A DNA stretch of 64,000 nt from assembly GCA_023897205.1 (NCBI GenBank), contig JAHWDD010000006.1:124001-188000 (forward strand), in the 5' to 3' direction. This stretch comes from Exophiala sp. HKRS030 (taxonomy: Eukaryota > Ascomycota > Eurotiomycetes > Chaetothyriales > Herpotrichiellaceae). The notes under the pieces are model-generated. The model saw only the letters and a list, made by a program, of their open reading frames with translations. It did no database searches and was not told the DNA's origin. Each line of letters opens with the position of its first letter. Within the stretch, counting starts at the first letter, position 1. Shown one piece after another: positions 21,205 through 32,568 of the stretch. The translations under genes and the position numbers were made by a program.

Positions 21205-22644
21205 TCATTCATCATCGCTGGAATCATCCGAGTCAGAGTCTGCTTCAGCCGCGGCGGCTTTCTTAACGGGCTTCTTCTTCTTTTTCTTGTTCTTGCTCTT
21301 TGAGCCAGTAGATTTGTTGGTTGGTCGCTCTAGGATCTTCAGAATCTCTTCGTCCTCAATCTTCTTATCGGATTTGATTGAGTCCAAGTCCAAAGCAGGA
21401 GGGGCTGCCAGACGAGTGAGCCCGTTCTTAGTTATAGCTGCGTGATGGTCAGTTAATCTCCCGTCAAAGTCTGCAGTCGTTCTTAAAACTCACCGATGGT
21501 AGTGAAAAGCCTCGAGACAGGGGAACCGTCAGCTTCAGCCGAGGGCTTGTACTCTCTGAGCACACCAGCCCGGACTGACTCGATCACGCCCACCTTTGCA
21601 GCTTTCTCATCCTCTAACTGACGGAGACTGAAGGGGAAGGTGCCGAATTTCTTGACAATTTCGGACAAGGTCTGCCGAGAACTAGGTCTCTTGAGTCCGT
21701 ACGTTGTGTTGGTGCGTCTTAACAGAGTCGAGCGCTTGTCCAAGTCCTTCACTTTGCCAGATCCCAAGCTCATACCAACCTCAACACCCCAGACTTCGCC
21801 AACTTCTGGTGTGCCGTCACCTTTGGTTCCATCGTGGGGCGATAGGATGATCTTCTTCTTTCCCTCGATGTCATTGCGCTCAAACATCCAAGATGTGGTG
21901 TGCTGAACCACGTTCACATCATACGATTTGGCAATCTTTTCAACCAGAGCGGTGATTTTACTGTGGGTGGGTGGTTTCTCGGCGGCAGCTTTCGCCTTTT
22001 CTTCGTCTGAGCCTGTAGCCAGAAGTCCAGGAGGGATCATGAGTCTTAACAGCAGCTCGTTTGCATAGTGTGTGGCCAACAGCAGGTCGGCATCTCTGCC
22101 CGTGATCTCAGCCTTCTTCCCTTTCTCTTGCGGCACGACAACGGTGTCTCCCACAATGGCACCGAAGCCGCCAATCTGCGCACCCAGCTGGATCTTGACC
22201 AGCTCGCCGGCCTTGATAGTCATGGCGGCATCTTCGGCGTCGGATTTCAGAGGAGTGAAAGGCGTGATATGGCTGCTCGGGCTGATTGTGACAGGGGTGT
22301 TTGTGCTTTTCAAAACATTCTTTCCCTTGTAGACTGTAAAATTCTCTCCAGTCAGTCTCGTACCAGTTCAAGGAGGAAGGTGACTCGGCAAACCAAGCGT
22401 TGCACCTACCAGTGCTGAGCTTCTTCTCAACCAACTCATCTCCTCGCTCACACAGGTCAACAATCTTTTCGCCGTCGGCGAGCCATCCTAGAGAACTGTC
22501 AGTGTGTGCTGGCTCACGTGGGGGTCCCTCGCGGCTCCATTTACCAGTCACTTCCTTGAGGACCTCTGAAGCCACGCCAGCTGCGGTACGGAGCCGAGTC
22601 AAGTTGTCCGGGCTGAGCATAGTATCATCGACAGTGTCGGCCAT
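21205..22644 (-). CDS. cdb4: PA2G4/EBP1-family protein (S. pombe Cdb4-like), inactive methionine-aminopeptidase fold
   Basis: Four exons: 22644-22545, 22487-22410, 22333-21494 and 21437-21205, joining in phase to 416 residues. Landmarks include DNLTRLRTAAGVASEVL at the N-terminus, WLADGEKIVDLCERGDELVE, VYKGKNVL, and ILSPHDG with EVWGVEVGMSLGSGKVKD in the pita-bread core. The C-terminus is a Lys cluster (KSKNKKKKKKPVKK) followed by an Asp/Ser acidic tail. The family (human EBP1, fission yeast Cdb4) binds structured or curved nucleic acids and the ribosome and influences growth; it lacks aminopeptidase metal ligands. Alternative start MRTVKMADT lies five codons upstream. No sign of damage. It converges on nothing close: the downstream spacer to rco1 is intergenic. 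Confidence 0.92.
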
Positions 22645-23194
22645 CTTGACGGTGCGCACAGGTCGTGGGTTGAGGGAGGGTTGTTGTGTGCTATTTCAAT
22701 GCGATGTTACCTCTACCAACCTGAATGTGCAGCGAACAACTCCAATGATGCACTGCGGGGTCTAGCCTCGAGTCTTGGCACTATCGAGCCCTACCAGGGA
22801 CGAGTTACCGCAATACAAAGGCACCTAATGGTACAATAGGATTCAGCCTTGTCATCTGGGTTTGAACGTTACTGATCCATGTCTTACAGAAAGACATAGG
22901 GGCTGGTCTCAGAGAGAAACAAGCATCGTGGTAATATAGGACATCTCAATATTTTCCACCTTTGCCATGGCTCATCGTGGCGTGGGCCACTCCGCTACTC
23001 TACGGGCCACCACACAGTTGATTTACATCGGCACATGGCCAACTTCATAGACGCGGATGTAAAGCTTTGGTGGAATGTGTATTGTCGTACTTCTTGCATG
23101 ACTGCATAAATGGAATATGGAGTATAACCAACAATAAGCACCTGCCAAAATTGTACATTTGCAAACATCTTCTTTTAACACAGTAATCAGAGTC
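22645..23194. other. Intergenic, Cdb4-like promoter and snf5 3' flank
   Basis: No gene is seen. Confidence 0.55.
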
Positions 23195-25477
23195 TTAAGC
23201 AGCTCTTGCAACCCGTGCCTCCACCTGGGCTTTGTGCTGACGAGTAAGCACATGAGACTCGAAGTTTTCTGCTGTCATTCCTGGGCCAGCCATGTAAGTC
23301 TTTGCAGGGCAGTCGTGGCAACGGATACGCGGCACATATTTGTGTGCAAATGACCTATTCGCCTCGTTCGGGGCGACGAGCTTTTGTGTCCTGGGATCAA
23401 CCGCCACGTGCTTCATCAGTGGCTCATAGATGTCATTGGGACGGTCCTGCTTAAGCCTTTCCAGGTCCTGAACGAGCCATGTTGGCGGAGCCGGCTACCT
23501 CAATGTCAGCATAGTTACAGAGTGGAGAGAAGTGTATGTACTTACTGCTGGATGGCTTGGGCTCGGAGGATGCCAGGTTGCATCCACAGCGCCCGGGACT
23601 TCCGCAGGAGCTGGAACAGGTGAAGGGGGAGGCGGCATGGCAGCAAGGTTCAAGGGCGTAGCCGATACGGATCGTGAATGTGTCCCGACTCGAGGACTGC
23701 CTTGATTAGATGCGGTGGAAATGCCCGCGCGATCCCTCAGTCGCTGCGAACGTGCCCATTCCCGTAATTTGGCTCTGCCGACTTTCAATATAACGACTAG
23801 CTTGTCTGCATTTGACTCTTCGTCATCGCTTTCTTCTTTATATTCTCGTTTTCGGGCCGAGGCTCTGCTTTCATGATGTGAAGGTGCAATCGATTCTGGC
23901 GTAGCTGAACGCACTGATGTGATACCAGAGAGATTGGAGCGGATGCCAGCAGTTGCCGAGAGCGCAGCGTTTCGTGCGCTTCTTATTCGAGTTCCCTGCT
24001 GCAAGAGGTGTGTAGGAATAGCAGGAGAATCTGGTCCCGACTCTTCGCTATCAGATTCGTCGGATTCTTCAAACCCGTCCCGCTGACCTGCTCCTCGAGC
24101 AGATCGCCGTGTAGCTTTGGGCACCCTGAAGATCCTACTTTCCTCCATACCTAATGCTCCTCCTGGAATAACGGAAGAAACGACAAGCGACCTTATCGTA
24201 CGTTGTCTATCTTTGAGATCCGGTAGAGCAGGGCCGCCACGACGGTTCGTCGAACGTTTCTGTCTCCGCTGCTCCCTGGAAATAGAGAGTTCAGTCCGCT
24301 CCAGATCGGCCTCGTTGAGCTCATAAAGATATGGTGAATAATCTTTGGCAGATTGGTATGGGCGAAACGTGACAGGAATAGGAGATTGAAGGAAATTCTC
24401 TCTGAGGTCGGGATCTTCAATTGGCCGGCCGTCAAATGGATATCCGGTAATATGTAGAGACTTCGAAAATAGTTGACTTTGTTCGCGAATTGAATGAGCA
24501 ATAGCAGTTGTGAATTCTCCTGCCAATGCCAAATCATTGGTCATCTGTCTCGCAAATTCCTCTGGTGAATTGTAGGGGTTATTGATCTCCCACTCGAATT
24601 GATCGATCAAGGTGTTTTGGCCGATCGTTATGTTGAGCTTAATAAGGATGCGCATTTCATCGTTTTTATAAGCCGAGTAGGGCAGCGATGGCTCCGAGGG
24701 CTCTTCATCGCCATATATTTGGGGACAGTAATCGCTGATTTGTTCCCGTATGCTATGTGCGACAGATTGGATTAGCGGACGGCATTGGTGAATCTCGAGG
24801 CCAAAGTCTTCAACTAGTTTCTCAGCGAAGTAGTCGATTGATGTCAACCGATCATTGATATTCCAAGTGAAGGTGTCACGCAGTTTTATTTTGCCCCAGT
24901 CAATATCAAGCCGGATGGGGACGAGCTCTTCGCTTTGCTCGGCCTGGTTGAGCTGTTCTTTCCTAGATATCCGTGGAAGCAATGTCGTTCGCTTACCAGG
25001 CCTTCGCTGACGAGGGTATACGATGGGGTCGCGCAGGGTTCTGTCGTCGGTTCTCGGGTTGCCAAAACCTGCATAGCCGTATCCAAAGATAGACCCTGGA
25101 TCATGGTCACGTTGAGGGCGCAAGGTTTGGTATAGTGCCAGCTCTTGTTTCTTCTCTTGCGCCAGCAGCGGGTGATTGAGCTGCTCTGCTAGGAGGCCTT
25201 TATAATGGTATTCGTGTTGAACATATTCATCAGCCTGTATACGCTCGACGGGAGTGTCGCGTTTGCGTTTTAAATTGCGATCCGGACTGGGACTATCGCG
25301 ACGGCCATTGGACTCTGTAGGAGTGGCATCCTTCGCGATCTCGATGCCTGAAGCAGCTAACACCTCCTTGGCCTTTTCCTTCCCTTGCGCTATAGTATCG
25401 GCAGTGTTGGAGGTCGCATTGGATGAAATTTCTACGGGCGCGGCCACCGCAGTCGCACCATCGGGGGAGTTGCTCAT
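23195..25477 (-). CDS. snf5: SNF5/SMARCB1/INI1-family core subunit of a SWI/SNF-type remodeller
   Basis: Two exons: 25477-23546 and 23494-23195, with intron 23495-23545, joining in phase to 743 residues. Two SNF5 imperfect repeats are clear: residues ~186-246 ([18 protein letters not shown] ... [10 protein letters not shown]) and ~275-343 ([20 protein letters not shown] ... [10 protein letters not shown]). The C-terminal exon adds a filamentous-fungal extension with a C2H2-like cluster: CHDCPAK, then [15 protein letters not shown]. The protein anchors the remodeller to nucleosomes and activators in the nucleus. Snf5 (SWI/SNF) and Sfh1 (RSC) share the repeats; the C-terminal zinc cluster fits mould Snf5, but I cannot exclude Sfh1. 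A basic, Asp/Ser-rich disordered stretch (~430-560) lies between repeats and tail. Confidence 0.9.
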
Positions 25478-26379
25478 GGCGACGACATATCACTTGGGAG
25501 GTATTGTATATGCTGTATGATGGTAAATGGGCGCGTTGACGCGTTGCTGATGATAGAAGTCAGTCATTGCGAGCAAAGTCAGGATGAAACTGTGGAAAAG
25601 GAGGCTGGGGACTGGACGTGGTGGTGAGAACCCATCACCATCACGGGCAGACATCACCGAGTACTCGAAAACGACATGAAAAGCATCGGAACAGATGAAT
25701 ACATACCAAAACTGGGCGCGATCTAATAGTACGATGGGCAGAAACGTGTCTGGGATGTGATCACTTCTCGTCAATCCGCAAACTGCGCCGCAGGTTTCGC
25801 CCTCGGAACAAATCCACCCCAATCAGGTTTAGCTCGGGAAATCTCAGGATCCAGCCTCCTCTTTCATCTAACGAGTAGTGCTCTGATCCCGGGCCTACTC
25901 CATTCGTAAGGAACTACAGCAAATACGAGGCAACTTACGGAATATCTGTAGCCAGGTCCCTTACAGTCCCCTAGGCATCGGGTCTACGTTTCAGCATGAA
26001 ATTGACTCACTACGCGGCTCTAGGCCAGGGTTTCGTTTTTCTGACTCTGTCAGCCATGTCATTTGAAATCCACCGACTTTGGCCTCAATCGAAAGACCGG
26101 TTTTGTAGGCTTTGCGGTTCTATCGGAATCAGTGCTAGAGTCCAATGTGAGTTCTGGGAATACTTAAATTCAGCCCTGTCTGTCTGTACTACATACGGAA
26201 GCTGTGGTCCAAAACAAGAGCAAATACGATTGATATGTTTGTGGGCTCGGATATTTCTGGAATCTGGGGAAATAGATATATATATATTTTTGACTCTGTG
26301 TCATCTCCTTCTCCTCAACTGAAGATCTCTGTTACCTTTCATTTCTTTTAGTCTAAGTCATTTTGTAAACCATCTCAGC
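25478..26379. other. Intergenic, divergent promoters of snf5 and the EEP gene
   Basis: No supported gene. A 108-codon frame at 25996-26322 (plus strand) has no recognisable features. Confidence 0.5.
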
Positions 26380-27372
26380 ATGGGCGACGCATCAACATCT
26401 GAAAACATCAACGGACAGAATAGGCTTGATCACAATGGTCTTCCCCTGCGCATCCTCACCCACAATATTCGCTATGCAAACGAGAACCCTGACAGACATG
26501 AACGGAAATGGCCAGAGCGCTTCTCCCATCTATCGAGCCACTTCAAATATCACACGCGCCAACACTTCTCACCGCCATCGACGATAGTTTGCATGCAGGA
26601 AGTCCTGCATGTACAACTTCAAGACCTGATGCGGCACACTTTCAACTCCTCACATCCCGCTGATTGGGCCTCGGTCGGCGTGGGTCGTGATGACGGTGCA
26701 ACGAAAGGCGAATACAGTCCTATCATCTTCAGGCAGAGTGCGTGGCAGTGCATTCATTCCGAAACAGTATGGCTAAACGAGACGGGCGAAGTTGGCAAAA
26801 AAGGTTGGGATGCATCAAGCATTCGGATTCTGACCTGTGCTACCCTCAAATCCCGAGTCGATCCATCAGCCCCAACTGGTTCGCCAGCCAACAAGACGAT
26901 CCTCGCCATGAACACACATCTGGATGACCAGGGAGAAGTCTCCCGTCGTGAATCTGCAAAACTGATCTTGAGACACACTGAGCGATGGCAAGCTCAGTAC
27001 TCGCCAGATTTCACCTTCTTGACAGGGGATCTCAATAGCAGACCGAGTGGGGACGCATACCATATTCTCAATGCTCCGGGGTCTGGGCTTGTAGATACAC
27101 GAAAGCTAATCCCTGATGACAACAACAATGGCACAATCTACGCGTATGGCAACGAAAGGACGTTCACAGGGTTCAAAGGCGATCCAGGAGCCGGTGGAAA
27201 GCACCGAATTGATTTCGTTCATTTGGGTATCTCAAAACAGGTGGACGAGAAAGCGGTCGATTTGGAGAAGGTGAGGGAAATGATCCAAGCATATGGAGTT
27301 TTGCCCAATCGCTTCGATGATCAGGTCTGGATGAGTGATCATCGGGCCGTCGTTGTCGACCTATTAGTCTGA
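26380..27372 (+). CDS. Endonuclease/exonuclease/phosphatase (EEP) family hydrolase
   Basis: A single exon of 330 codons. EEP signature blocks occur in order: THNIRYANE near residue 28, CMQEV with the metal-binding Glu, YSPIIFRQ, NTHLDDQGEVSR with the catalytic His, FLTGDLNSRPSG with the Asp/Asn pair, RIDFVHLG, and the closing WMSDHRAVVVDL with the Asp-His couple. All catalytic positions are present. The family hydrolyses phosphodiester or phosphate bonds in nucleic acids, sphingolipids or inositol phosphates. The substrate cannot be told from sequence alone. No signal peptide or membrane segment is evident, so a cytosolic enzyme is likely. The ATG is preceded by a T-rich leader. Confidence 0.88.
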   Translation: MGDASTSENINGQNRLDHNGLPLRILTHNIRYANENPDRHERKWPERFSHLSSHFKYHTRQHFSPPSTIVCMQEVLHVQLQDLMRHTFNSSHPADWASVGVGRDDGATKGEYSPIIFRQSAWQCIHSETVWLNETGEVGKKGWDASSIRILTCATLKSRVDPSAPTGSPANKTILAMNTHLDDQGEVSRRESAKLILRHTERWQAQYSPDFTFLTGDLNSRPSGDAYHILNAPGSGLVDTRKLIPDDNNNGTIYAYGNERTFTGFKGDPGAGGKHRIDFVHLGISKQVDEKAVDLEKVREMIQAYGVLPNRFDDQVWMSDHRAVVVDLLV

Positions 27373-27959
27373 TTTCGGGTTCTTTGAACTCTGTAGAGGA
27401 ATGGGCTGGATGTACTGCGTTATCCGAGGATACAATTTCAAAGGCTAGAGCATGAGAATGACCAGCGCGGCTCAATAATGACTTGCAAGATGACCTGACA
27501 ATGCCGTTGGTGTAGCACTGCGAGATACTCTAGCACTCTACCGCAGGGAACGTTGGGGTGCCAGAAAAGGGCACGTCGAGTCAATACTCCACAGATTATT
27601 GGTTTGCATGACTCGTGTCAATATTTACCGGCTCCCTGCGCAGTCGCTTTGTCTTGCGCAGAACGAGCTCCAAGACATCGCCAGAGACACCTACCACAAT
27701 CTACTGTTTTATATGTGACCTCCTTCGTCTACGGTTGTCTGCCGATAGCACCTGGCTATTTTCATTATTCCACACTACGATCGAATGTCGTGTATGGAGG
27801 GGGCCTCTACGTCAATGCACTGAAACATTGTAATTCTTCCCGATTATAGGCGAGGCAGCCAATATCACAGGGTGTCAAGAGCTTGTTCGGCGCCTTGAAG
27901 AGCCAAGTCGAAAGCCACAATACGCCTACATCGATGGAACAAAGAGTTCTCCGGGAGAG
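27373..27959. other. Intergenic between the EEP gene and med22
   Basis: No gene is seen. An in-frame stop just upstream of 27843 supports the med22 start at 27960. Confidence 0.5.
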
Positions 27960-28533
27960 ATGGATTCGACCGTGAAACGAGACACGGGCTCGGAGGCAGT
28001 GCCATCTGCAAAGTTCTTACAAGGTACGTCTTCGGCTGAAGCACAGCCCGTGGTTCTGGCGTCGTCTGCGACGACTGCGCCGAAGTTTTTGAGACACTAC
28101 GAGCTAACAAGTCGTAGCAAGAATCACGGCTCTTTCCACCACGTTGATCAAGCGATTGGAAAACATCTTTGCAGTGGCTCTGGATGAGACGGGCTCAGGT
28201 TCTACTTTTCCTCCCGGGGGTAATGATGCCCCAGCACCTGCATCCTTGACAGAAACCTCGATCCAGCAGTTTCAGCTGGACGTCGAATCCACAGCGGTCA
28301 TCCGAGCCGCGGAAGAGATCATGATGTTGACGCGCACATTGAAGGAGATCTGGCTGTTTGGTGGGCTGGACACACTAGAAGAGGATCGTCATAATGAAAG
28401 AGATGAAGCGATGCGAAAAAGGATGGACGAGGACATCAAAGTAGTTGAGGATGGATTCAGACGATTCTTGGAAAAGTACGAGACTGCCATCGAGGTAGAC
28501 ACGAATAGTACGCGTAAGGCAGTTGAGGCATAA
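27960..28533 (+). CDS. med22: Mediator complex subunit 22 (MED22/Srb6)
   Basis: Two exons, 27960-28023 and 28118-28533 (intron 28024-28117, with GCTAAC branch-like site), giving 159 residues. After the junction the product reads RITALSTTLIKRLENIF, then QQFQLDVESTAVIRAAEEIM and LTRTLKEIWLFGGLDTL. These are the conserved helices of MED22: basic N-terminal helix, VES-A-RAAE, TR-LKE-WLFG-LDTL. MED22 sits in the Mediator head with Med11 and Med17 and passes activator signals to RNA polymerase II. The start is fixed because no Met lies between an upstream in-frame stop and 27960. The C-terminal third is acidic and helical. Confidence 0.88.
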
Positions 28534-29625
28534 TCATCGAGCATCAAGCACTCGTGCTCGGTTTTGGATGCACACGGGCGCGTAACTAAAGACAGCCAAG
28601 GAAACCTCGAAGTGTCCCATTTAATGCAAGATGCGCATAAGGCGAAATAGCTGGAGAAATGAGAGGACGCGTACGAGTATCGAAAGAAGTGCTCCATACG
28701 TCAAGTACCTCAAACAGCTCCTACTCGTAATCCTTGGAAGGACCTCAAGGTAAGTCGTCCCTCCGTAGGTGGCTTGGTAGGTTCTCTAGGTCGGTACCTT
28801 TACTGCGTACTCGCTGTAGATATGCAAACTACGAGTGCTACTACGTATGGTCATCGAGCCCCGATGCACTCGGATGGATTTCTCAGTCGATCTCGAAAGA
28901 AAAAGATACACCTCCCACCCAATCATCATTCGGTTTTCCCTGACCTCGACTGAGAATTAAGCGAAAATCTCGATCTCCATGACCCTTTATTACTCCGTAT
29001 GGACTGTGATTTACTCCAAAGGAGCGATCAATGGTTTCACATTGGTTTCCGGATGAACTTTAGTCGAAATAGATGCAAGTGGAAGATTTGATACTCCACC
29101 TCCCAACGCCTGGCCATCTTTTGGTCCCAGAGATAATAACTCCGCAGCCCAAAAAAACATAAAATGGGGGGTGGTCAGTGGCCTGACCCCCCCTCGCATA
29201 CAGTGGCCGGTCTAGAACCTCCATCGCTTTTTCTCTTGACAACGCACATCTCCCTCTCTCTCATCGAGCCCCAAATGGGCAACATACCTAGGGGATCTGT
29301 GACAAGATCTAGACGGTCATAATACTACTGCCCTGCAGACTTCTAGCCTTGGAGGGTTTTTGTCTCTCTACCGATCGCTTCAAAACCACCCGACACGCAA
29401 CATTGTGTTTCTGTGTACCAATACTCCGTACATGTTTATTATCGACATACGTGTATAATACAAACCAAAGGGTGGCAGTATACGACCAGCCACAACCCGA
29501 ACAACGCGCTTTTTGGATACCTCGCTGCTTGTACTCTGTACGGATACGACCCAACAAAAAAAGAAGCATTACTACTACCGTGACTTGTTGACCTCGAATC
29601 ACACTACGAAAAGAACGAAGAAAGG
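28534..29625. other. Intergenic between med22 and dfr1
   Basis: No gene is seen. TACTCCGTA copies occur at about 28991 and 29421. A G-run/C-run hairpin lies at 29166-29193 (stem GGTCAG/CTGACC). Confidence 0.5.
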
Positions 29626-30933
29626 ATGACCACTATACCGACTCCTCCATCGACAACTTTGTCCGGGCCACCGTCGCCGACTGAAAGGCACATTACCGTG
29701 TCATTCGTCGATCCCTTTGACGGAACCGTCCCCGACGACGAGGACGACGACATGTCTGCTGCCACGAAACGAATCATCAAGACAACCACAACCACCATCA
29801 CTCCCATACGAATACATCCCAAACCCATATACTTGATAGTCGCGACGAGTCTCAATCCACCCATGGGGATTGGGAACAATGGAGACCTTCCCTGGCCCCC
29901 CATCAAAGCCGACATGGCCTTTTTTCGAAAAGTCACTTCTCACGTTTCTCCTCCGACCGAGCAGGCGTCATCATCACGCATGTTCAACGCCGTGGTCATG
30001 GGCCGAAAGACCTGGGAGAGTATTCCGCCGAAATTTCGACCGCTCTCCGGTCGACTGAACGTCATCATCACGCGCGGCAAATCAAGCGACCTGGGTTCAC
30101 GGATCATCGAAGACTTGAAGTCGTCCAACGATGGGGCAGCATGGTCTCTGCATGAATTCGCGACGAGGTCGAAACCGTCCAAATCGAAGACAAGCAGCAA
30201 AAACTCGACGAGTGCCATACTGACGCCTCCCCCGTCAGCTCCGTCCCAGGCGGCGCCGATCCTGATCTCGCCATCTTTACAATCCATACTCACTTTACTG
30301 TCGAACCCGTCGGCGGTAGCGGACCCAACCTCAACCTCGAAACCCGCGACCTCGGGTCCTCCACCGTCCCTGACCGTCAACAAGATCTTTTGCATCGGTG
30401 GCGCCGAGATATACCGTCAGATCCTTTCCATGTCTTCCGCCTACACGGATCGCTACCCTCTCCAGAAAAGATCGACGAACCAGATCGACTCCGAGACGGA
30501 CACCGACACGGACGGCGAAGGCGACAGCACCGACTTTGACGTGCGCATCCTGCAGACCCAAGTCCGCAAGGTGGTACCTCCTCCTCCGCCACCCGACTCA
30601 TCGTCACCGTCATCTCCCGCGACACTTTCCAGACAACACACCTCGTCGGAACCGGATTTCGAGTGCGACACCTTCTTCCCCGACCTGTTGCCGGCAGACC
30701 CGGGCATCAAGTCGGCCAAGTGGAAACCTCTGCCCGCCGAGTGGTTGGACGAATGGGTCGACGGGATCGAGTTGCCGCAGGCACGACAGACCTCGACCCG
30801 AGCGGACTCGAACGCTGGTGGAGGCTGGTACAGGGACGAGAAGACCGACATCGAGATCCGCGTGGTCGGTTGGGAGAGGAGAGGAGCCAGGAGTGATTCG
30901 GTCATCAGCCTCCCCAGGGATTTCAGGCCTTGA
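29626..30933 (+). CDS. dfr1: Dihydrofolate reductase with large low-complexity insertions
   Basis: A single exon of 435 codons, about twice the usual ~200. DHFR blocks are all present but spread out: IYLIVATSLNPPMGIGNNGDLPW (68-90, write-up shortened to its ends), the catalytic acid Asp96 in IKADMAFF, VVMGRKTWESIP (124-134), PLSGRLNVIITR (139-150), the GG turn in IFCIGGAEIYRQ (254-265), and FECDTFFPDL (345-354). The enzyme reduces dihydrofolate with NADPH for thymidylate and purine synthesis. Ser/Pro/Thr-rich inserts lie at ~151-250, ~275-345 and ~385-400, and a ~65-residue extension precedes the core. Met43 is an alternative start. Catalytic residues are intact, so activity is likely. Confidence 0.92.
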   Translation: MTTIPTPPSTTLSGPPSPTERHITVSFVDPFDGTVPDDEDDDMSAATKRIIKTTTTTITPIRIHPKPIYLIVATSLNPPMGIGNNGDLPWPPIKADMAFFRKVTSHVSPPTEQASSSRMFNAVVMGRKTWESIPPKFRPLSGRLNVIITRGKSSDLGSRIIEDLKSSNDGAAWSLHEFATRSKPSKSKTSSKNSTSAILTPPPSAPSQAAPILISPSLQSILTLLSNPSAVADPTSTSKPATSGPPPSLTVNKIFCIGGAEIYRQILSMSSAYTDRYPLQKRSTNQIDSETDTDTDGEGDSTDFDVRILQTQVRKVVPPPPPPDSSSPSSPATLSRQHTSSEPDFECDTFFPDLLPADPGIKSAKWKPLPAEWLDEWVDGIELPQARQTSTRADSNAGGGWYRDEKTDIEIRVVGWERRGARSDSVISLPRDFRP

Positions 30934-31327
30934 AGAGAGATTCGGAAGGAATGGTGTTTGGTGGACCAAAAAGGGCCGGCCAGGATGTCATCATCTAAAA
31001 TTTGTCAATCAGCTATTCACAGGTTAAAACTTGGACATGGCAGATGGAAAACAAAAGTAACGAGGATTCTTGGAAAGACAGGACAAGTATTCGACCACTG
31101 CCATCTGATTGTTTGCAAAATCACGGGCAAATGCACTTGATTACAGGTACTCAGGTAGCAGACATTTGGCAAGCTTGGATAGTCATAATGCATACATTGC
31201 TCCGACTAACCTGACTACCTCTTTACAGACATTTACCTATGATAAGGTCCTGATGATATTCTCCAGTCCTGGTCATTCGTCTCATGTGTGAGGGTGGACA
31301 AACTGCCCAATTACTCAGCAGTCAACC
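30934..31327. other. Intergenic, convergent 3' flanks of dfr1 and the Ddr48-like gene
   Basis: No gene is seen. Confidence 0.55.
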
Positions 31328-32568
31328 TCAATAGTCATTGCTGTTGTCGCCATATCCTCCGGCATCTCCTCGCTTCTCAGCACCTTTCTGCCTCAACTTG
31401 TCATTGTTGAACAAATCGCCAGCCTTCTGCATGAGCTTTCCTGCTGTGCTATCGTTGTTACCACCACCCTGCGAACCACTATCGTCTCCATACCCTCCAG
31501 AGCTGGCGCCATATCCACCGGACTGTTGACCGCCGGTGCGGCCTGAGCCCGTCCCGTACTGATCATCCCGGCCCGTGGTCGCGCCACCAGTCGCACCTGC
31601 GCTTCCATAGGTGTCGTCTTGACCTGTAAAGAGGCAACGTTAGCTTTGGGGTCAGAGTACTCGGCGTCTTCCTGTAGGACACGTACCCAGGCCACCACCA
31701 GACTGACCAGATGAGCCGTACGAGTCATCACCCCCACCATATCCGCCACCACCACCGCCAGTACGGCCAGAGGAACCATACGAATCAGTGTTGCCGCCAC
31801 CGTATCCACCGGTAGTGCCAGAAGAGCCATACGAGTCGTCGCCGCCACGTCCAGAGCCTGTTCCGTACTGGTCTCTGCCGGATGTTGCACCTCCAGTCGC
31901 GCCCGAGCTACCATAGGTATCATCTGAACCTTTTTGACACTATCAGTCCCCCTTCTCACAGTACACACGCAGTTGTGGACAACCACCGACAAACAACTTA
32001 CCTAAACCACCGCCGGTGCGACCAGAGGAGCCGTAAGAGTCATTGCCGCCGCCGTAGCCTCCTCCTGAACCACCGAGGGACTGGTCTCCGCCGCGGCCGG
32101 AGCCCATGCCATATTGATCACCTCCAGAAGTGGCACCACCGGTTTGGCCACTGCTGCCGTATGTATCGTCGGAGCCTGGAGTAGCTTCTTGTCAGACTGG
32201 GATTGCTTCTGGGGTGATGAGGATGGAGAGGTAGTAAGGAGGGAAACTGACCTAAGCCGCCTCCGGTCCGGCCAGAGGAGCCATAGCTGTCGTCGCCGCC
32301 AAAGCCACCTTGACGTCCGCTCGATCCCTGACGAGGTCAGTCATGGAATGTTCCGGGGGGAAGGAGTAGAGGATATTCACGTACATAGCTGTCATCACCA
32401 CCGTAGCCACCACCTCCACGTTGCTGCAAAATGTGTTAGTTGACAAGACACACGGCACGATTGGAACGTTTGCCATAGATATAGGGTTGGGGTTATGGGT
32501 ATGGGTATGGGCAGATAGTTTCATGAGTGGCTGGTTAGCTGGCATACATTGTCGTCGTTGTAAGACAT
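31328..32568 (-). CDS. ddr48: Glycine-rich DDSYGSSG-repeat protein, Ddr48-like stress protein
   Basis: Six exons on the minus strand: 32568-32548, 32423-32385, 32327-32252, 32175-32002, 31929-31687 and 31623-31328, joining in phase to 282 residues. After MSYNDDNQRGGGGYGG come many repeats of DDSYGSSG, DDTYGSSG, GRTGGGLG and DQYGTGSGRGG. The final ~45 residues switch to a helical, charged module (AGKLMQKAGDLFNNDKLRQK), followed by GYGDNSNDY and TGA. SYGSS repeats resemble yeast Ddr48, a DNA-damage and heat-induced hydrophilic protein. The tail resembles short helical stress modules in related mould proteins. The protein is probably soluble and disordered, made under stress; this is inference from composition. 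Introns 3, 4 and 5 fall at the same point and phase in each repeat. The symbol is by analogy. Confidence 0.83.

Noticed and set aside
31393..31992. 199-codon minus-strand frame within the Ddr48-like gene
   Set aside because: It is a different frame of the Gly-rich repeats and reads through two introns; the spliced frame gives regular repeats and a proper end.
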